Source of the DNA: Phenylobacterium sp.
GTDB lineage: Bacteria; Pseudomonadota; Alphaproteobacteria; Caulobacterales; Caulobacteraceae
NCBI RefSeq assembly: GCF_030651185.1
Contig: NZ_JAUSCJ010000022.1
Coordinates: 1-64,000, forward strand
DNA length: 64,000 nt
Reading direction: 5' to 3'
Made by a program: the position numbers and the translations under genes. The notes beneath the pieces are model-generated. The model was not told where the DNA came from, made no database searches, and saw only the letters and a program-made list of their open reading frames with translations. Numbering within the stretch: the stretch's first letter is position 1; each line of letters begins with the position of its first letter. This document shows, piece after piece, positions 1 to 8,462 of the stretch.

Positions 1-1
1 G

Positions 2-373
2 CCCCCGCCCCCGCCTCCTCCGCCCCCGCCGGCGTATGAAGCCCGGCAGTTCATCGTCTACTTCCCGTTCGATCAGTACGTCCTGACGCCGGAAGCCCAG
101 ACGGTGGTTTCGGAAGCTGCGAATTACGCCAACGGCGGCCGGGCGACCCAAGTGGTTGTCGTCGGTCACACCGACTCTTCCGGTTCGCCGGCCTACAACG
201 TCCGCCTGTCGGAACGTCGGGCCAAGGCCGTGGCTGACGCGCTCGTCGGTCAAGGCGTCGGCGCCGGCTCGCTGCAAGTCGATTGGAAGGGCGAAACCAT
301 GCTCGCCGTTCCCACCGGCGACGGCGTGAAAGAACCTCTGAACCGCCGTTCGACGATCGACATCAACTTCTAA
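2..373 (+). CDS. OmpA-family outer-membrane protein, C-terminal part (5' end outside window)
   Basis: The visible part starts in a run of ten prolines, a typical hinge, and continues into an OmpA-like peptidoglycan-binding domain of about 110 residues. The domain shows the family core GHTDSSG followed by NVRLSERRA, and ends in NRRSTIDINF. Proteins of this family tie the outer membrane to diaminopimelate in peptidoglycan; the missing N-terminal part is usually a beta-barrel. A strong hairpin terminator follows 33 bases after the stop. The domain is certain; the nature of the upstream half cannot be judged here. Confidence 0.9.
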   Translation, partial: PPPPPPPPPPAYEARQFIVYFPFDQYVLTPEAQTVVSEAANYANGGRATQVVVVGHTDSSGSPAYNVRLSERRAKAVADALVGQGVGAGSLQVDWKGETMLAVPTGDGVKEPLNRRSTIDINF

Positions 374-406
374 GATATCGATCTCGGCAGTTCGCCGAAC
401 TAAGCG

Positions 407-436
407 AGGGGCCCGGTCGCAAGACCGGGCCCCTTT
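407..436 (+). terminator. Rho-independent terminator after the OmpA-family gene
   Basis: A perfect 12-bp stem, AGGGGCCCGGTC paired with GACCGGGCCCCT, is closed by a GCAA tetraloop and followed by a short TT. It lies between the OmpA-family stop and putA, so it should insulate putA from upstream transcription. Confidence 0.85.
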
Positions 437-540
437 GCTATGGGGCTTGCGCCGCCCGCGCCGTCGCGGTCAATTTTCCGCGCCCGCCTTGTGTTTTCCG
501 CAACAATTTCGCATTTTCTGCCCGAAGTTGAGGGCCGGAC

Positions 541-3500
541 ATGTCTTGGGGCGATCTCGATCAGGATAAATTTGTTGATGAGCGCGCGGCGGTCGCCGCC
601 CTGCTCGCCAGCCGGCCTCTGAGCACTGAAGACCGGGAAGAGGTTCGCCAGGAGGCCGAGGCCCTGGTCCGCTTCGCCCGCAAGGGGGCAGCCAAGCAGG
701 GGGTGGTGGAGAGCTTCCTGCAGGAGTTCTCGCTGTCCACCCGCGAGGGCCTGGCGCTGATGTGCCTTGCCGAAGCCCTGCTGCGCACCCCTGACGAGGA
801 GACCCGCGACCGGCTGATCGCCGAGAAGATCGCCTCGGCGGACTGGGCCAGCCACCTGGGGCGGTCCGACAGCCTGCTGGTCAACGCATCGACCTGGAGT
901 CTGATGCTTACGGGCAAGCTGATCGATCCCGACGAGGAAGCCCGCGCCGACCTTCCGGGCTTCATTCGCCGGCTGGCCGGCCGCCTGGGCGAGCCGGTCA
1001 TCCGTCAGGCCGTGGGCGCCGCGGTCCGCATCATGGGTGAGCAGTTCGTCCTGGGGCGGACCATAGACCAGGCCATCAAGCGGGCGGCGGCCGACGGCTT
1101 CGTCTGCTCCTTCGACATGCTGGGGGAGGGGGCCCGCACCGCCGCCGACGCCGACAAGTACGAGAAAGCCTATGCCGACGCTCTGACCGTCGTGGGCCGC
1201 CGCGCCAAGGGCGAGGGTCCGGAGGCCGGCCACGGGGTCTCGGTGAAGCTCTCGGCCCTGTCGCCGCGCTATGAGGCGCGGCAGGAAGACCGGGTCTGGG
1301 CCGATCTCTATCCCCGCATCCTGCGGCTGGCAAAGATCGCCGCCGCCGCCAACATCAACCTGACCCTGGACGCCGAGGAGGCCGACCGTCTGGTCCTGTC
1401 CCTGAAGCTGCTGGAGCGCCTCGCGGCCGAACCGGAGCTGGGAACCTGGAAGGGCCTTGGCCTGGCGGTCCAGGCCTATCAGAAGCGAGCCCCCAAGACC
1501 GTCGCCGCCGTGGCCGACATCGCACGGTCCACCGGCCGGCGGCTGATGGTTCGCCTAGTAAAGGGCGCCTACTGGGATTCGGAGATCAAGCGCGCCCAGG
1601 TCGGTGGCCTGCCCGGCTATCCCGTCTACACCACCAAGGCGGCCACAGACCTCTCGTACCTGGCCTGCGCCCGGGTGCTGCTGGCCGCGGCTCCGGCGCT
1701 CTATCCGCAGTTCGCCACCCACAACGCCCACACCTTGGCCGCCGTGCGCCAGATGGCGCGGCAGGCCAATGTGGAGCCGGAGTTCCAGCGCCTGCATGGC
1801 ATGGGCGAGGCGCTCTATGCCGGGGCCGTGGCCCGCTATGGCCCGATGAAACTGCGGGTCTATGCGCCGGTTGGCGGGCACGAGGAGCTGTTGCCCTATC
1901 TGGTGCGCCGTCTGCTGGAGAACGGGGCGAACACCTCCTTCGTCCACGCCCTGCTGGATGAGAAGACCCCGGTGGCGCTGGTGGTGGGCGATCCGATTGG
2001 CGCGGTGGAGGCCGCCGGCGGCGCGCCGCACCCGCGCATTCCTCTGCCGGTCGACCTCTATGGCTCGGCGCGCAAGAACTCGACCGGGGTGGACCTCTCC
2101 ATCGCCGCCGACCGCGATCGGCTCACCGCCGCCGTCGCCAACCTCGCCTTCCTCACCGCCCGTCCGATCGTGGCCGGCAAGGAGACCGGGACCGGGGCCA
2201 GCGCGCCGCGCACCTCGCCTGGCGACCGTGGGCGGACGATTGGCCAGGCCTGGGACGCCGGGGAGGAGGATATCGGCCAGGCCTTCTCCACGGCCAAGGC
2301 GGCCCAGCCTGGCTGGGACGCCCGAGGCGGTCACGGTCGGGCCCAGATCCTGCGCGGGATGGCCGACGCGCTGGAGGACGATCGCGACCGGCTGATCGCC
2401 ATCTGCACGCTGGAGGCCGGCAAGACCTATGGCGACGGCGCCGCCGAGGTTCGCGAGGCCGCCGACTTCTGCCGCTACTACGCCCACCTGGCTGAACGCC
2501 AGTTCTCAGGGCCCGAGACCCTCAAGGGCCCCGTGGGGGAGGTGAATCAGCTTTCCCTGCACGGAAGGGGGGTCTTCGCTTGCATCAGCCCTTGGAACTT
2601 CCCGCTGGCCATCTTCACCGGCCAGATCGCCGCGGCCCTGGCCGCCGGCAACGCCGTGGTGGCCAAGCCCGCCGAGCAGACCCCGCTGATCGCCGCCGAG
2701 GCCGTGCGGCTTTTCCACAAGGCCGGCTTGCCGTTTGATGTGCTCCATCTGCTGCCCGGCGACGGCGGCGTTGTGGGGGCGGCCATTGTCGCCCACCCGA
2801 CCTGCGCGGGCGTGGCCTTCACTGGAGGCACGGACACCGCCTGGGCCATCAACCGGACGCTGGCCGCCCGACCCGGCGCCATCGTGCCCTTCATCGCCGA
2901 GACCGGCGGGCTCAACGCCATGTTCGTCGACACCACCGCCCTGCGTGAACAGGTGATCGACGACGTCATCAACTCCGCCTTCGGATCGGCCGGCCAGCGC
3001 TGTTCGGCCCTCCGCATCCTGTTCGCCCCGCGCGAAACGGCCGACCAACTGATCGAGGGCCTCGCCGGGGCCATGGACGCCCTGGTGCTGGGCGATCCCG
3101 CCGATCCGTGCACGGACATCGGCCCGGTGATCGATGAGGACGCGCGCGCCGTCCTCGAGGCTCACCTGGCGCGCCTGACCGCGGAGGCCAAGGTCCTGCG
3201 CCGGATGACCGCGCCCGGCGCCGGGGTCTTCTTCGCTCCGACCCTGGCGGAAATTCCGTCCTCGGCCTTCCTGCAGAAGGAGGTGTTCGGCCCGGTCCTT
3301 CACGTCGTCCGCTACGACGCCGCCGAGCTGGAGGCGGCGGCCGGCCCCCTGGCCGCCGCCGGCTATGGCCTGACGCTGGGGATTCACAGTCGCATTGAGG
3401 GCTTCGCCGACCAGGTGCGAGCCGCCGTCCCCGCCGGCAACGCCTATGTGAACCGCTCGATGATCGGCGCCGTGGTGGGGGTCCAGCCGTTCGGCGGAGA

Positions 3501-3630
3501 GGGCCTGTCGGGAACCGGTCCCAAGGCCGGTGGACCCCACGCCCTGCTGCGCTACGCGGTGGAGCGGGCTGTGAGCGTCAATATCGCGGCCCAGGGGGGC
3601 GATCCGGCGCTCCTGAACCTGAGCCCCTGA
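541..3630 (+). CDS. putA: Bifunctional proline dehydrogenase / delta-1-pyrroline-5-carboxylate dehydrogenase PutA
   Basis: The enzyme oxidises proline to glutamate in two steps, using FAD in the proline dehydrogenase domain (about residues 70-480) and NAD in the aldehyde dehydrogenase domain (about 510-1000). The FAD-barrel motif RLVKGAYWDSEIKRAQ is at about 338-353. The aldehyde dehydrogenase catalytic residues are Glu787 in AETGGLNAM and Cys821 in SAGQRCSAL, and the C-terminal PFGGEGLSGTG motif is present. At 1029 residues this is the short PutA form: the N-terminal ribbon-helix-helix DNA-binding domain of enterobacterial PutA is absent, so it should be purely enzymatic. The start follows a GAGGGCCGG ribosome site. 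No proline permease gene is adjacent. Confidence 0.97.
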   Translation: MSWGDLDQDKFVDERAAVAALLASRPLSTEDREEVRQEAEALVRFARKGAAKQGVVESFLQEFSLSTREGLALMCLAEALLRTPDEETRDRLIAEKIASADWASHLGRSDSLLVNASTWSLMLTGKLIDPDEEARADLPGFIRRLAGRLGEPVIRQAVGAAVRIMGEQFVLGRTIDQAIKRAAADGFVCSFDMLGEGARTAADADKYEKAYADALTVVGRRAKGEGPEAGHGVSVKLSALSPRYEARQEDRVWADLYPRILRLAKIAAAANINLTLDAEEADRLVLSLKLLERLAAEPELGTWKGLGLAVQAYQKRAPKTVAAVADIARSTGRRLMVRLVKGAYWDSEIKRAQVGGLPGYPVYTTKAATDLSYLACARVLLAAAPALYPQFATHNAHTLAAVRQMARQANVEPEFQRLHGMGEALYAGAVARYGPMKLRVYAPVGGHEELLPYLVRRLLENGANTSFVHALLDEKTPVALVVGDPIGAVEAAGGAPHPRIPLPVDLYGSARKNSTGVDLSIAADRDRLTAAVANLAFLTARPIVAGKETGTGASAPRTSPGDRGRTIGQAWDAGEEDIGQAFSTAKAAQPGWDARGGHGRAQILRGMADALEDDRDRLIAICTLEAGKTYGDGAAEVREAADFCRYYAHLAERQFSGPETLKGPVGEVNQLSLHGRGVFACISPWNFPLAIFTGQIAAALAAGNAVVAKPAEQTPLIAAEAVRLFHKAGLPFDVLHLLPGDGGVVGAAIVAHPTCAGVAFTGGTDTAWAINRTLAARPGAIVPFIAETGGLNAMFVDTTALREQVIDDVINSAFGSAGQRCSALRILFAPRETADQLIEGLAGAMDALVLGDPADPCTDIGPVIDEDARAVLEAHLARLTAEAKVLRRMTAPGAGVFFAPTLAEIPSSAFLQKEVFGPVLHVVRYDAAELEAAAGPLAAAGYGLTLGIHSRIEGFADQVRAAVPAGNAYVNRSMIGAVVGVQPFGGEGLSGTGPKAGGPHALLRYAVERAVSVNIAAQGGDPALLNLSP

Positions 3631-3670
3631 CGCGCGTTTCCCGCCCGAGCCCGTGGGCTGGGGGTACGGA

Positions 3671-5455
3671 ATGACACATCAACAGGCGCTGGCCTTCGGG
3701 CTGATTGGCGTGACCATCGGCGCCTTTGTCTGGGGACGCTTCCGCTATGACCTGATCGCACTGGTCTCGCTGCTGGCCGGCGTGCTGCTGGGGGTGGTGC
3801 CGGCCAAGAACGCCTTTGATGGCTTCTCGAACGACATCACGGTGATCATCGCCAGCGCCCTGGTGGTGAGCGCCGCCTTCGCGCGGTCGGGGATCATCGA
3901 GGCCATGTTGCGGCCGCTGCTGCCGCACCTGAAGACCGAGCGCAGCCAGGTCCCGGTCCTGACCGCCGCCGTCACCCTGCTGTCGACCGCCACCAAGAAC
4001 GTCGGCGCCCTGGCCATCATGATGCCCGTGGCCCTGCAGGTGGCCCGCCGAACCGGCACCTCTCCCGGACGCCTGCTGATGCCCATGTCGTTCGGCGCCC
4101 TGCTGGGGGGCCTGGTCACCCTGGTGGGCACCGCGCCCAACATCATCGTCTCCCAGGTGCGCGAGGACATCCTGGGCAAACCCTTCGGCATGTATGACTA
4201 CGCCCCCGTGGGACTCGGTCTTGCGGCGTTGGGGGTGCTGTTCCTCTCCTTCGCCTACCGCATGCTGCCCAAGGGCCGCACCCCGGCCACCAATATTGAC
4301 GCGGCCCTGGCGGCCAACGCCTATTTCACCGAGGTGAAGGTCCCTGAGGACTGGACCTTCGAGAAGAACCGGATCGCCGACTTCCACCAGATGGCCCACG
4401 ACGAGGTGCGGGTCATGGCGCTGCTGCGGGCCGGAAAGCGCAAGTCCCAGCCGCACCCCAACACCAAGATCCTGCCCGGCGACACCCTGCTGCTGGAGGG
4501 TGAGCCCCACGGCCTGGACGACTTGATCACCCGGGCCAAGCTGCGGCTCACCCGAGCAGACAAGCCGCTCTCCATGGAGGAGCCTACCGAGGAGGTCCGA
4601 GTCGTGGAGGCGGTCATCGGCGCGGAATCGGGTCTGATCGGTGAGACGGCGCTTCGCTCCGACCTGCACGGCCAGCACGGGGTAAACCTGCTGGCGGTCA
4701 GCCGCTCGGGCTTCCGCCTCAGTCAGCACCTCAACCGCGTCCGCCTGAGGGCCGGGGACGTCATCGTCCTGCAGGGCGGCGAGCGCAGCCTTCCCGTCGC
4801 GCTAAGGTCGCTGGGCCTGCTGCCCTTGGCCGAGCGGGAGGTGCGCCTGGGTGGCATCCGGCACGCCCTGGCGCCGGCGATCATCCTGGCCGCCGCCATG
4901 GTGCTGGTGGCCTTCCAGGTGGTCCCTGTGGCCATCGCCTTCTTCGGCGCCGCGGTGGTGATGATCGCTCTCGGGTCGATCCGCATGCGGGAGGCCTATT
5001 CCGCCCTTGATGGTCCGGTCCTGGTGCTGATCGCCGCCCTGATACCGGTGTCGGAGGCGATCCAGACCACCGGCGGGGCGGACCTGATCGGCGGCTGGCT
5101 GTCGGCGATGTTCCAGGGCCAGGCGCCGATGCTGGCGCTGGCCGCCATCATGGCCGTGGCTATGGCCGCCACCCCCTTCCTGAACAATGCCGCCACGGTG
5201 CTGATCGTCGCGCCGGTGGGCGCCGCGCTCGCGCTCAAGCTGGGGCTGAATCCCGACCCGTTCCTGATGGCGGTGGCGGTGGGCGCGGCCTGCGACTTCC
5301 TCACCCCCATCGGCCACCAGTGCAACACCCTGGTGATGGGGCCGGGCGGCTACAGGTTCAGCGACTATCCCCGACTGGGGACGCCGCTGACCCTGTTGGT
5401 CCTGGTGGTCGGGACGCCGCTGATCACGCTATTCTGGCCCCTGGTCGGGGGTTAG
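3671..5455 (+). CDS. SLC13-family permease with two central RCK_C (TrkA-C) domains
   Basis: This 594-residue inner-membrane protein has two hydrophobic blocks (about 1-190 and 390-594) separated by a soluble stretch with two RCK_C-like units, each containing a ...GD-LLL/VLQGG type core. This is the layout of the DASS/SLC13 sodium-coupled anion permeases with regulatory RCK_C inserts. Hairpin motifs TATKNVGAL, TAPNIIVSQ and LNNAATVLIVAP correspond to the two substrate/sodium sites. The substrate (dicarboxylate, sulfate or other anion) cannot be read from the sequence. ATG at 3671 is preferred over an in-frame GTG at 3653 because GGGGG precedes it at good spacing. Confidence 0.88.
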   Translation: MTHQQALAFGLIGVTIGAFVWGRFRYDLIALVSLLAGVLLGVVPAKNAFDGFSNDITVIIASALVVSAAFARSGIIEAMLRPLLPHLKTERSQVPVLTAAVTLLSTATKNVGALAIMMPVALQVARRTGTSPGRLLMPMSFGALLGGLVTLVGTAPNIIVSQVREDILGKPFGMYDYAPVGLGLAALGVLFLSFAYRMLPKGRTPATNIDAALAANAYFTEVKVPEDWTFEKNRIADFHQMAHDEVRVMALLRAGKRKSQPHPNTKILPGDTLLLEGEPHGLDDLITRAKLRLTRADKPLSMEEPTEEVRVVEAVIGAESGLIGETALRSDLHGQHGVNLLAVSRSGFRLSQHLNRVRLRAGDVIVLQGGERSLPVALRSLGLLPLAEREVRLGGIRHALAPAIILAAAMVLVAFQVVPVAIAFFGAAVVMIALGSIRMREAYSALDGPVLVLIAALIPVSEAIQTTGGADLIGGWLSAMFQGQAPMLALAAIMAVAMAATPFLNNAATVLIVAPVGAALALKLGLNPDPFLMAVAVGAACDFLTPIGHQCNTLVMGPGGYRFSDYPRLGTPLTLLVLVVGTPLITLFWPLVGG

Positions 5456-6015
5456 CCCCAGATCAGGATCCACAGGCCGATGGCGGCGAAGGAGACGGCC
5501 GCGGCGATTCGGATCGCCTTCAGCGGCAGCCGCGTGGCCGCAACCTCGCCCAGGAACACCGCCGGCGTATTGGCCAGCATCATGCCGACCGTGGTGCCGG
5601 CCGCCACCACGGCAACCTCATGGAACCGCGCGCCGAGCGCCACTGTGGCCACCTGGGTCTTGTCCCCCATCTCCACGAAGAAGAAGGCCACCAGGGTGGT
5701 CCAGAAGATCGAGGCGCCGGCCTTCTCGCGCGGCGCGTCCTTGTCCTCGAACTGGTCGGGAATCAGCGCCCAGCCGGCGAAGGCGAGAAAGGCCAGGCCC
5801 AGCACCCACTTCATCCAAGGGCCGTCGAAGAAGGTCCCCGCCACAGAACCGATGGCGGCGGCGAGCGCATGGTTGGCGATGGTGGCCACGAAGATTCCCA
5901 GCAGGATGGGAACGGGCTTGCGGAACCGCGCGGCCAGCAGGATGGCCAGCAGCTGGGTCTTGTCGCCAATTTCGGCGATGGCCACGAGGCCGGTGGAGAC
6001 GAGGAAGGCTTCCAT
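5452..6015 (-). CDS. TMEM165/GDT1-family manganese exporter
   Basis: The 187-residue membrane protein has two homologous halves, each with the family signature E-x-GD-KTQ: AEIGDKTQLLA near the N-terminus and VEMGDKTQVAT after the middle loop. Six or more hydrophobic helices surround these acidic motifs. The family (formerly UPF0016) exports Mn2+ or exchanges Ca2+/Mn2+. The frame is open further upstream to 6279, but the conserved protein starts at the ATG at 6015; the extension would run through the riboswitch. The stop overlaps the end of the convergent SLC13 gene by 4 bp. The upstream yybP-ykoY riboswitch supports a manganese role. Confidence 0.93.
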   Translation of the reverse strand: MEAFLVSTGLVAIAEIGDKTQLLAILLAARFRKPVPILLGIFVATIANHALAAAIGSVAGTFFDGPWMKWVLGLAFLAFAGWALIPDQFEDKDAPREKAGASIFWTTLVAFFFVEMGDKTQVATVALGARFHEVAVVAAGTTVGMMLANTPAVFLGEVAATRLPLKAIRIAAAVSFAAIGLWILIWG

Positions 6016-6087
6016 TGAGACAGACGTCCTGGGCGGGGTCGGGCACAACCAATGGCTTTCCGCGCCGCCGACCCCGCAAAAGGACAG

Positions 6088-6212
6088 CACACGAAAGCCA
6101 AAGGTCTCGCCAAGCTCAATCGCCGGACGCGCCATGCTCGGGGCGGGAAAACCCTCTGCAAGTCTGTTGACGCGTCCCCTGCTGGAACCGCAGGCGGCTA
6201 CTCCCCAGTGAC
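6088..6212 (-). promoter_or_regulatory. yybP-ykoY family manganese riboswitch
   Basis: Read on the minus strand, the leader carries the conserved blocks of this aptamer in order: GGGGAGTAGC (6206-6197), CGTCAACA (6172-6165) and TTGGCGAGACCTTTGGC (about 6113-6097). These are the signature parts of the Mn2+-sensing loops L1 and L3 and the closing helix. Between aptamer and start codon a 10-bp hairpin (GCGGGGTCGG/CCGACCCCGC, 6033-6042 with 6068-6077) ends just before the AGGACG ribosome site and is the likely expression platform. No T-run follows the hairpin, so translational control is more likely than termination. Confidence 0.88.
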
Positions 6213-6218
6213 ATCTTG

Positions 6219-6247
6219 GGGATAGTTCGGGGGTGGTTTGGGTGCAA
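6219..6247 (-). promoter_or_regulatory. Probable promoter of the riboswitch-exporter transcript
   Basis: On the minus strand TTGCAC (6247-6242) and TATCCC (6224-6219) are separated by 17 bases. The predicted transcription start falls at about 6212, exactly where the aptamer begins. Confidence 0.55.
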
Positions 6248-6352
6248 GTTGAAACTGCGCGCGCGGCGGGCGAGGTCATTTGTCACACTGTCGTGAGCAA
6301 TCGTCCCCAGGCGCCTCGGAAAGCCTTGCCGATCAATCGCCGAGAGGCGACG

Positions 6353-6367
6353 TTAAGACCTCGTTAA
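6353..6367 (+). promoter_or_regulatory. CtrA-type box TTAA-N7-TTAA upstream of nrdA
   Basis: TTAA (6353-6356), GACCTCG, TTAA (6364-6367) is an exact match to the full binding site of the Caulobacter cell-cycle regulator CtrA. About 34 bases downstream lies TTGACG (6401-6406), a plausible -35 element, with a GAGTC CcrM methylation site (6406-6410) abutting it. nrdA starts at 6526. Binding and the gene controlled are inferred. Confidence 0.6.
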
Positions 6368-6421
6368 CGAAAAAGCCTGGGGACGCGTCCATTCCCCCCG
6401 TTGACGAGTCATTAGCATCAG

Positions 6422-6468
6422 CCCCCATATGCTGCGTGTCTGGGGCAGGCGACCACTAGATGTAGGGC
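6422..6468 (+). promoter_or_regulatory. Pair of NrdR-box-like sites before nrdA
   Basis: Two 16-bp elements resemble the NrdR consensus ACACWATATNTWGTGT: CCCCCATATGCTGCGT (6422-6437, 10 of 15 fixed positions) and CCACTAGATGTAGGGC (6453-6468, 11 of 15). Their starts are 31 bp apart, the usual three-turn spacing of NrdR site pairs. The same arrangement precedes nrdB. An 8-bp hairpin (GGCGGTTC/GAACCGCC, 6481-6503) follows in the leader. Confidence 0.6.
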
Positions 6469-6525
6469 TTGCCGTGTTGGGGCGGTTCTAAGACCGAACC
6501 GCCTGATAGTTATGGATTTTGGAAC

Positions 6526-8391
6526 ATGAGCAGCAGTGAAGCGGTTTTGCGGGCGGTGTCGGAAGCCAGCGCGGCGGCCCCGGAACGGTCCGATCGACCG
6601 CAGTTGCAGCTGGTCCGCAAGGTCGAGGTGGACCGCTCGCGCGACGCGCTGCTGACCGACTTCGGCAAGACTACCCTGGAAGACCGCTACCTGCTGCCGG
6701 GCGAGTCCTATCAGGACATGTTCGCCCGCGTCGCCACGGCCTATGCCGACGACGCCGACCACGCCCAGCGGGTCTATGACTACATTTCGAACCTCTGGTT
6801 CATGCCTTCGACCCCAGTGCTCTCGAACGGCGGCGCCGACCGCGGTCTGCCGATCTCCTGCTTCCTCAACGCGGTCAGCGATTCGCTGGACGGCATCCAG
6901 AGTGTCTGGAACGAGAACGTCGCGCTGGCCTCCAACGGCGGCGGCATCGGCACCTACTGGGGCGGTGTCCGCTCCATCGGCGAGAAGGTGAAGGGCGCGG
7001 GCCAGACCAGCGGCATCATCCCCTTCATCCGCGTGATGGATAGCCTCACCCTCGCCATCAGCCAGGGGTCCCTGCGACGCGGCTCGGCGGCGGTCTATCT
7101 GGACATTCACCACCCGGAGATCGAGGAGTTCCTGGAAATCCGGAAGCCCTCGGGCGACTTCAACCGCAAGTCGCTCAACCTGCACCACGGCATCTCCATC
7201 AGCGACGCCTTCATGGAGGCCGTCCGCGACGGTCAACTGTTCGGCCTGCGCTCGCCCAAGACCGGCGAGGTGGTCAAGGAAGTCGACGCCCGTAGCCTCT
7301 GGCAGAAGATCCTCGAGATCCGCCTGCAGACTGGCGAGCCCTACCTGATCTTCGCCGACACCGTGAACCGCTCCATGCCGCAGCATCAGCGTGACCTGGG
7401 TCTGAAGGTCCGGCAGTCGAACCTGTGCTCGGAGATCATGCTGCATACCGGTCCCGACCACCTGGGCGCCGAACGCACCGCGGTCTGCTGCCTCTCCTCG
7501 GTCAACGCCGAGAAGTTCCTGGAATGGCGCGACCACCCGACCTTCATCGAGGACGTCATGCGTTTCCTCGACAACGTCCTGCAGGACTTCATCAACCGCG
7601 CCCCGCCGGAAATGAAGAACGCCGTCTACGCCGCCATCCGCGAACGGTCGGTCGGCCTCGGTCTGATGGGCTTCCACACCCTGCTTCAGGCCCAGAACGT
7701 GCCCTTCGAGAGCGCGCTGGCCAAGTCCTGGAACATGCGCCTCTTCAAGCACCTGCGCCGTCAGTGCGACGCGGCCTCGCGCACGCTGGCCGCCGAGCGC
7801 GGGCCCTGCCCGGACGCCGCCGACATGGGGGTCATGGAGCGCTTCAGCCATAAGCTGGCCATCGCGCCGACCGCCTCGATCTCGATCATCTGCGGCGGCA
7901 CCAGCGCCGGCATCGAGCCGATCCCGGCCAACATCTACAGCCACAAGACCCTGTCCGGGACCTTCGCGGTGAAGAACCCCTACCTGGAGCGTCTGCTTGA
8001 GGAAAAGGGCCAGAACACCGCCGCCGTCTGGGACTCGATCCTGGAGAACGAGGGCTCGGTCCAGCATCTGGAGTTCCTCAGCCAGGACGACAAGGACGTC
8101 TACAAGACCGCCTTCGAGCTGGATCAGCGCTGGGTGATCGAACTGGCCGCCGACCGCACGCCCGATATCTGCCAGTCGCAGTCGGTGAACATCTTCCTGG
8201 CCGGCGACGTCGACAAGTGGGACCTGCACATGCTGCACTGGCAGGCCTGGGAGCGCGGCTGCAAGTCGCTCTACTACATGCGCTCCAAGTCGGTTCAGCG
8301 CGCGGCCCACGCCGGTGGCGAAGGGCAGTTCATGGTCGAGGCGGGGCCTTCGGAAAAGACAGACTACGACGAGTGCCTCGCCTGCCAGTAG
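6526..8391 (+). CDS. nrdA: Class I ribonucleoside-diphosphate reductase, alpha subunit
   Basis: The 621-residue large subunit reduces ribonucleoside diphosphates for DNA synthesis together with NrdB. The active-site cysteines are visible: Cys112 in SCFLN, the thiyl-radical Cys301 in the NLCSE motif (Asn299, Glu303) and Cys321/322 in AVCCLSS. The C-terminus ends in the redox pair CLAC, which shuttles electrons from thioredoxin or glutaredoxin. The protein starts directly with the catalytic fold and has no N-terminal ATP-cone, unlike the approximately 760-residue E. coli enzyme. It has its own control region with CtrA-, CcrM- and NrdR-like sites. nrdB lies 2.8 kb downstream, not adjacent. Confidence 0.97.
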   Translation: MSSSEAVLRAVSEASAAAPERSDRPQLQLVRKVEVDRSRDALLTDFGKTTLEDRYLLPGESYQDMFARVATAYADDADHAQRVYDYISNLWFMPSTPVLSNGGADRGLPISCFLNAVSDSLDGIQSVWNENVALASNGGGIGTYWGGVRSIGEKVKGAGQTSGIIPFIRVMDSLTLAISQGSLRRGSAAVYLDIHHPEIEEFLEIRKPSGDFNRKSLNLHHGISISDAFMEAVRDGQLFGLRSPKTGEVVKEVDARSLWQKILEIRLQTGEPYLIFADTVNRSMPQHQRDLGLKVRQSNLCSEIMLHTGPDHLGAERTAVCCLSSVNAEKFLEWRDHPTFIEDVMRFLDNVLQDFINRAPPEMKNAVYAAIRERSVGLGLMGFHTLLQAQNVPFESALAKSWNMRLFKHLRRQCDAASRTLAAERGPCPDAADMGVMERFSHKLAIAPTASISIICGGTSAGIEPIPANIYSHKTLSGTFAVKNPYLERLLEEKGQNTAAVWDSILENEGSVQHLEFLSQDDKDVYKTAFELDQRWVIELAADRTPDICQSQSVNIFLAGDVDKWDLHMLHWQAWERGCKSLYYMRSKSVQRAAHAGGEGQFMVEAGPSEKTDYDECLACQ

Positions 8392-8462
8392 AACCCTGGC
8401 GCCAAACTCGGGTAGCTGCGTTATCCCTAAGGCAATAGCGGCGCAGCGCCTCTGGGGTGGGT

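Noticed and set aside
6016..6279. Upstream extension of the manganese exporter reading frame
   Set aside because: The extra 88 codons run through the riboswitch aptamer and have no membrane or family sequence; the ATG at 6015 gives the conserved N-terminus.
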